Positions 63,061 through 64,000 of a stretch of DNA of 64,000 bases are shown here, piece by piece. The stretch is taken from NCBI RefSeq assembly GCF_022347745.1, contig NZ_JAKRGC010000003.1, forward strand, positions 1 through 64,000. The letters run 5' to 3'. How positions within the stretch are numbered: the first letter of the stretch is position 1; every line of letters starts with the position of its first letter. Under the pieces are notes generated by a model. The model did not search any database, was not told where the DNA came from, and worked only from the letters and a program-made list of their open reading frames with translations. The translations under genes were made by a program, and so were the position numbers. This DNA comes from Streptomyces sp. OfavH-34-F. Its GTDB lineage: Bacteria; Actinomycetota; Actinomycetes; Streptomycetales; Streptomycetaceae.

Positions 63061-63074
63061 GGGCCGGACGGCCC
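63061..63074. promoter_or_regulatory. Dormancy-regulator box 4, GGGCC-GGAC-GGCCC
   Basis: A perfect 5-bp inverted repeat with a 4-base spacer, 101 bases before the hibernation-factor start. It shows that this gene belongs with the dormancy block. Nothing else stands out in the 282-base gap 62893-63174. Confidence 0.75.
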
Positions 63075-63174
63075 ACTTCAGCGAGGTACCGGTCGCTCCT
63101 CGGCGGCGGCCCGGTCGGCTCTGCCGACGGCGGCCGGCGCCGGACAGGCTGAGAGCGATCAAGGAGGAGTTCCC

Positions 63175-63966
63175 ATGACCGGTCTCAAGACCAGCCAGGC
63201 AGTCGACGTCCAGGTCCGCAGCCGGGGGCAGGTGCCTCGTGGTGCGGACGCCTACGCACGGGAAAAGGTGCTCGCGGCCCTCGACCACGTCAGCGAGCCG
63301 GTGCTGACCGCCCAGGTGAAGCTCACTCAGCAAGTCAGTGGTTCGGCGGCTCGTCCGGCCGCCGCCCGGGCCGTGGTCGATGTGAACGGCCGGCTCGTAC
63401 GGGCCCACGTGGCCGCGAGCACCATGTTCGAGGCGGTCGACCTGCTGCGGGAGCGGCTGACCGCGCGGCTGGCCCGAGTACGGCGGCACGGGCCGCGCGG
63501 GCTCTCCGGCACCGGCCGGGAGGCGTGGTGGGACAGCGCGGGGCACGACCACCGTCCGCACCGGCACCACCTGCCGGCGGAGGAGCGCCGCATCGTGCGG
63601 TACAAGGCGTTCGGCCAGGCCCGGCAGACGCCCGAGGACGCCGTGATCGACCTGGAGGCCATGGACTACGACTTCTGGGTCTTCACGGACCTGGCCTCCG
63701 GATACGACAGCGTGGTCTACCGCGACGCCACCACCGGCCGGCACCGCCTGGCATCCCTGGGGCCGGTGGCCCAGGAACCGGAGGGCGAGGGGCTGTTCAG
63801 CGTGAGCACGGTACCCGTGCCCAGGAGCACGGTGCCCGAGGCCGTTCAGCGCCTGAACCTCACCGGGCTGCCGTTCGTCTTCTTCGACGACACGGCCACC
63901 GGCCGGGGCAGCGTGCTGTACCACCGCTACGACGGCCACTACGGGCTGATCGCCCCGGCCCGATAG
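63175..63966 (+). CDS. Long ribosome hibernation factor, RafH-like (HPF family)
   Basis: A 263-residue protein. The N-terminal beta-alpha HPF/YfiA domain (about 8-110) binds the 30S decoding region. Two C-terminal HPF_C-like repeats follow: KAFGQARQTPEDAVIDLEAMDYDFWVFTD (about 142) and PVPRSTVPEAVQRLNLTGLPFVFFDD (about 219). Doubling of the C-terminal domain is a feature of M. tuberculosis RafH (Rv0079), a DosR-controlled factor used in hypoxia rather than the ordinary long HPF. AAGGAGGAG lies 7 bases before ATG 63175, and box 4 lies 101 bases upstream. It is the last gene in the window, ending 34 bases from the edge. Confidence 0.92.
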   Translation: MTGLKTSQAVDVQVRSRGQVPRGADAYAREKVLAALDHVSEPVLTAQVKLTQQVSGSAARPAAARAVVDVNGRLVRAHVAASTMFEAVDLLRERLTARLARVRRHGPRGLSGTGREAWWDSAGHDHRPHRHHLPAEERRIVRYKAFGQARQTPEDAVIDLEAMDYDFWVFTDLASGYDSVVYRDATTGRHRLASLGPVAQEPEGEGLFSVSTVPVPRSTVPEAVQRLNLTGLPFVFFDDTATGRGSVLYHRYDGHYGLIAPAR

Positions 63967-64000
63967 TCCTTCCCCCCCCAGGCCGCAAGGCCCCACCCCG

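Overview
The window is very GC-rich actinobacterial chromosome, most likely Streptomyces or a close relative such as Kitasatospora. The codon bias, frequent GTG starts, lipoboxes, secreted GH10/CBM13 and GH62/CBM13 enzymes, and a DevR/DevS-type dormancy block all fit. I see no phage, IS element, CRISPR, rRNA or tRNA.

Layout. (1) 1-7.7 kb, mixed: a ferredoxin/FAD reductase fusion cut by the left edge, an AurF-like diiron oxygenase behind two tandem palindromes, a secreted PL1 pectate lyase, a small membrane protein, a catalase, an SDR remnant and its TetR neighbour. (2) 7.85-33.4 kb, plant cell-wall sugar use. It holds araBAD, a LacI-type repressor divergent from a YtfQRT/YjfF-type furanose ABC transporter, a divergent GH62 arabinofuranosidase / GH10 xylanase pair, a GH43 xylosidase with its own LacI regulator, and an oligosaccharide ABC transporter operon ending in GH51 arabinofuranosidase plus a CocE-like hydrolase. 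This operon is divergent from a GH39 xylosidase and a fructosamine-kinase-like gene. Five copies of one LacI-type operator (TGTTAGCGCTCAC) link araBAD, the repressor/transporter promoter and GH62. CGAAA-N2-TTTCG palindromes mark the xylanase/GH62 promoter.

(3) 33.9-50.3 kb, the most interesting part: a non-PKS/NRPS biosynthetic cluster. Three translationally coupled genes (lysine N6-hydroxylase, FAD oxidase, cupin-MetRS fusion) have the architecture of the known hydrazinoacetic-acid (N-N bond) machinery. They sit with a lysine 2,3-aminomutase (beta-lysine), an ATP-grasp amide ligase, a class I methyltransferase, a SET-domain methyltransferase, a copper amine oxidase, a luciferase-like oxidoreductase, a FemAB/GNAT-like acyltransferase, an alpha/beta hydrolase, an MFS exporter and a CGNR regulator. 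Beta-lysine joined to an N-methylated hydrazinoacetate is the skeleton of negamycin. With no obvious C5 hydroxylase and a FemAB-like transferase present, a (leucyl-)deoxynegamycin type product is my favoured inference.

(4) 50.3-64 kb, an oxygen-limitation/dormancy island resembling the DosR regulon of mycobacteria and the OsdR/OsdK region of Streptomyces. It holds pyruvate formate-lyase and its activase, a universal stress protein, a DevR-like regulator and heme-GAF DevS-like kinase, a PPOX-fold flavoprotein, AdhE, a zinc alcohol dehydrogenase, a CBS/BON protein and a long RafH-like ribosome hibernation factor. Four copies of the palindrome GGGCC-GRAN-GGCCC, each 80-100 bases before a start codon, look like the regulator's binding site.

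All family assignments come from reading the sequence and from memory; no database search was run.
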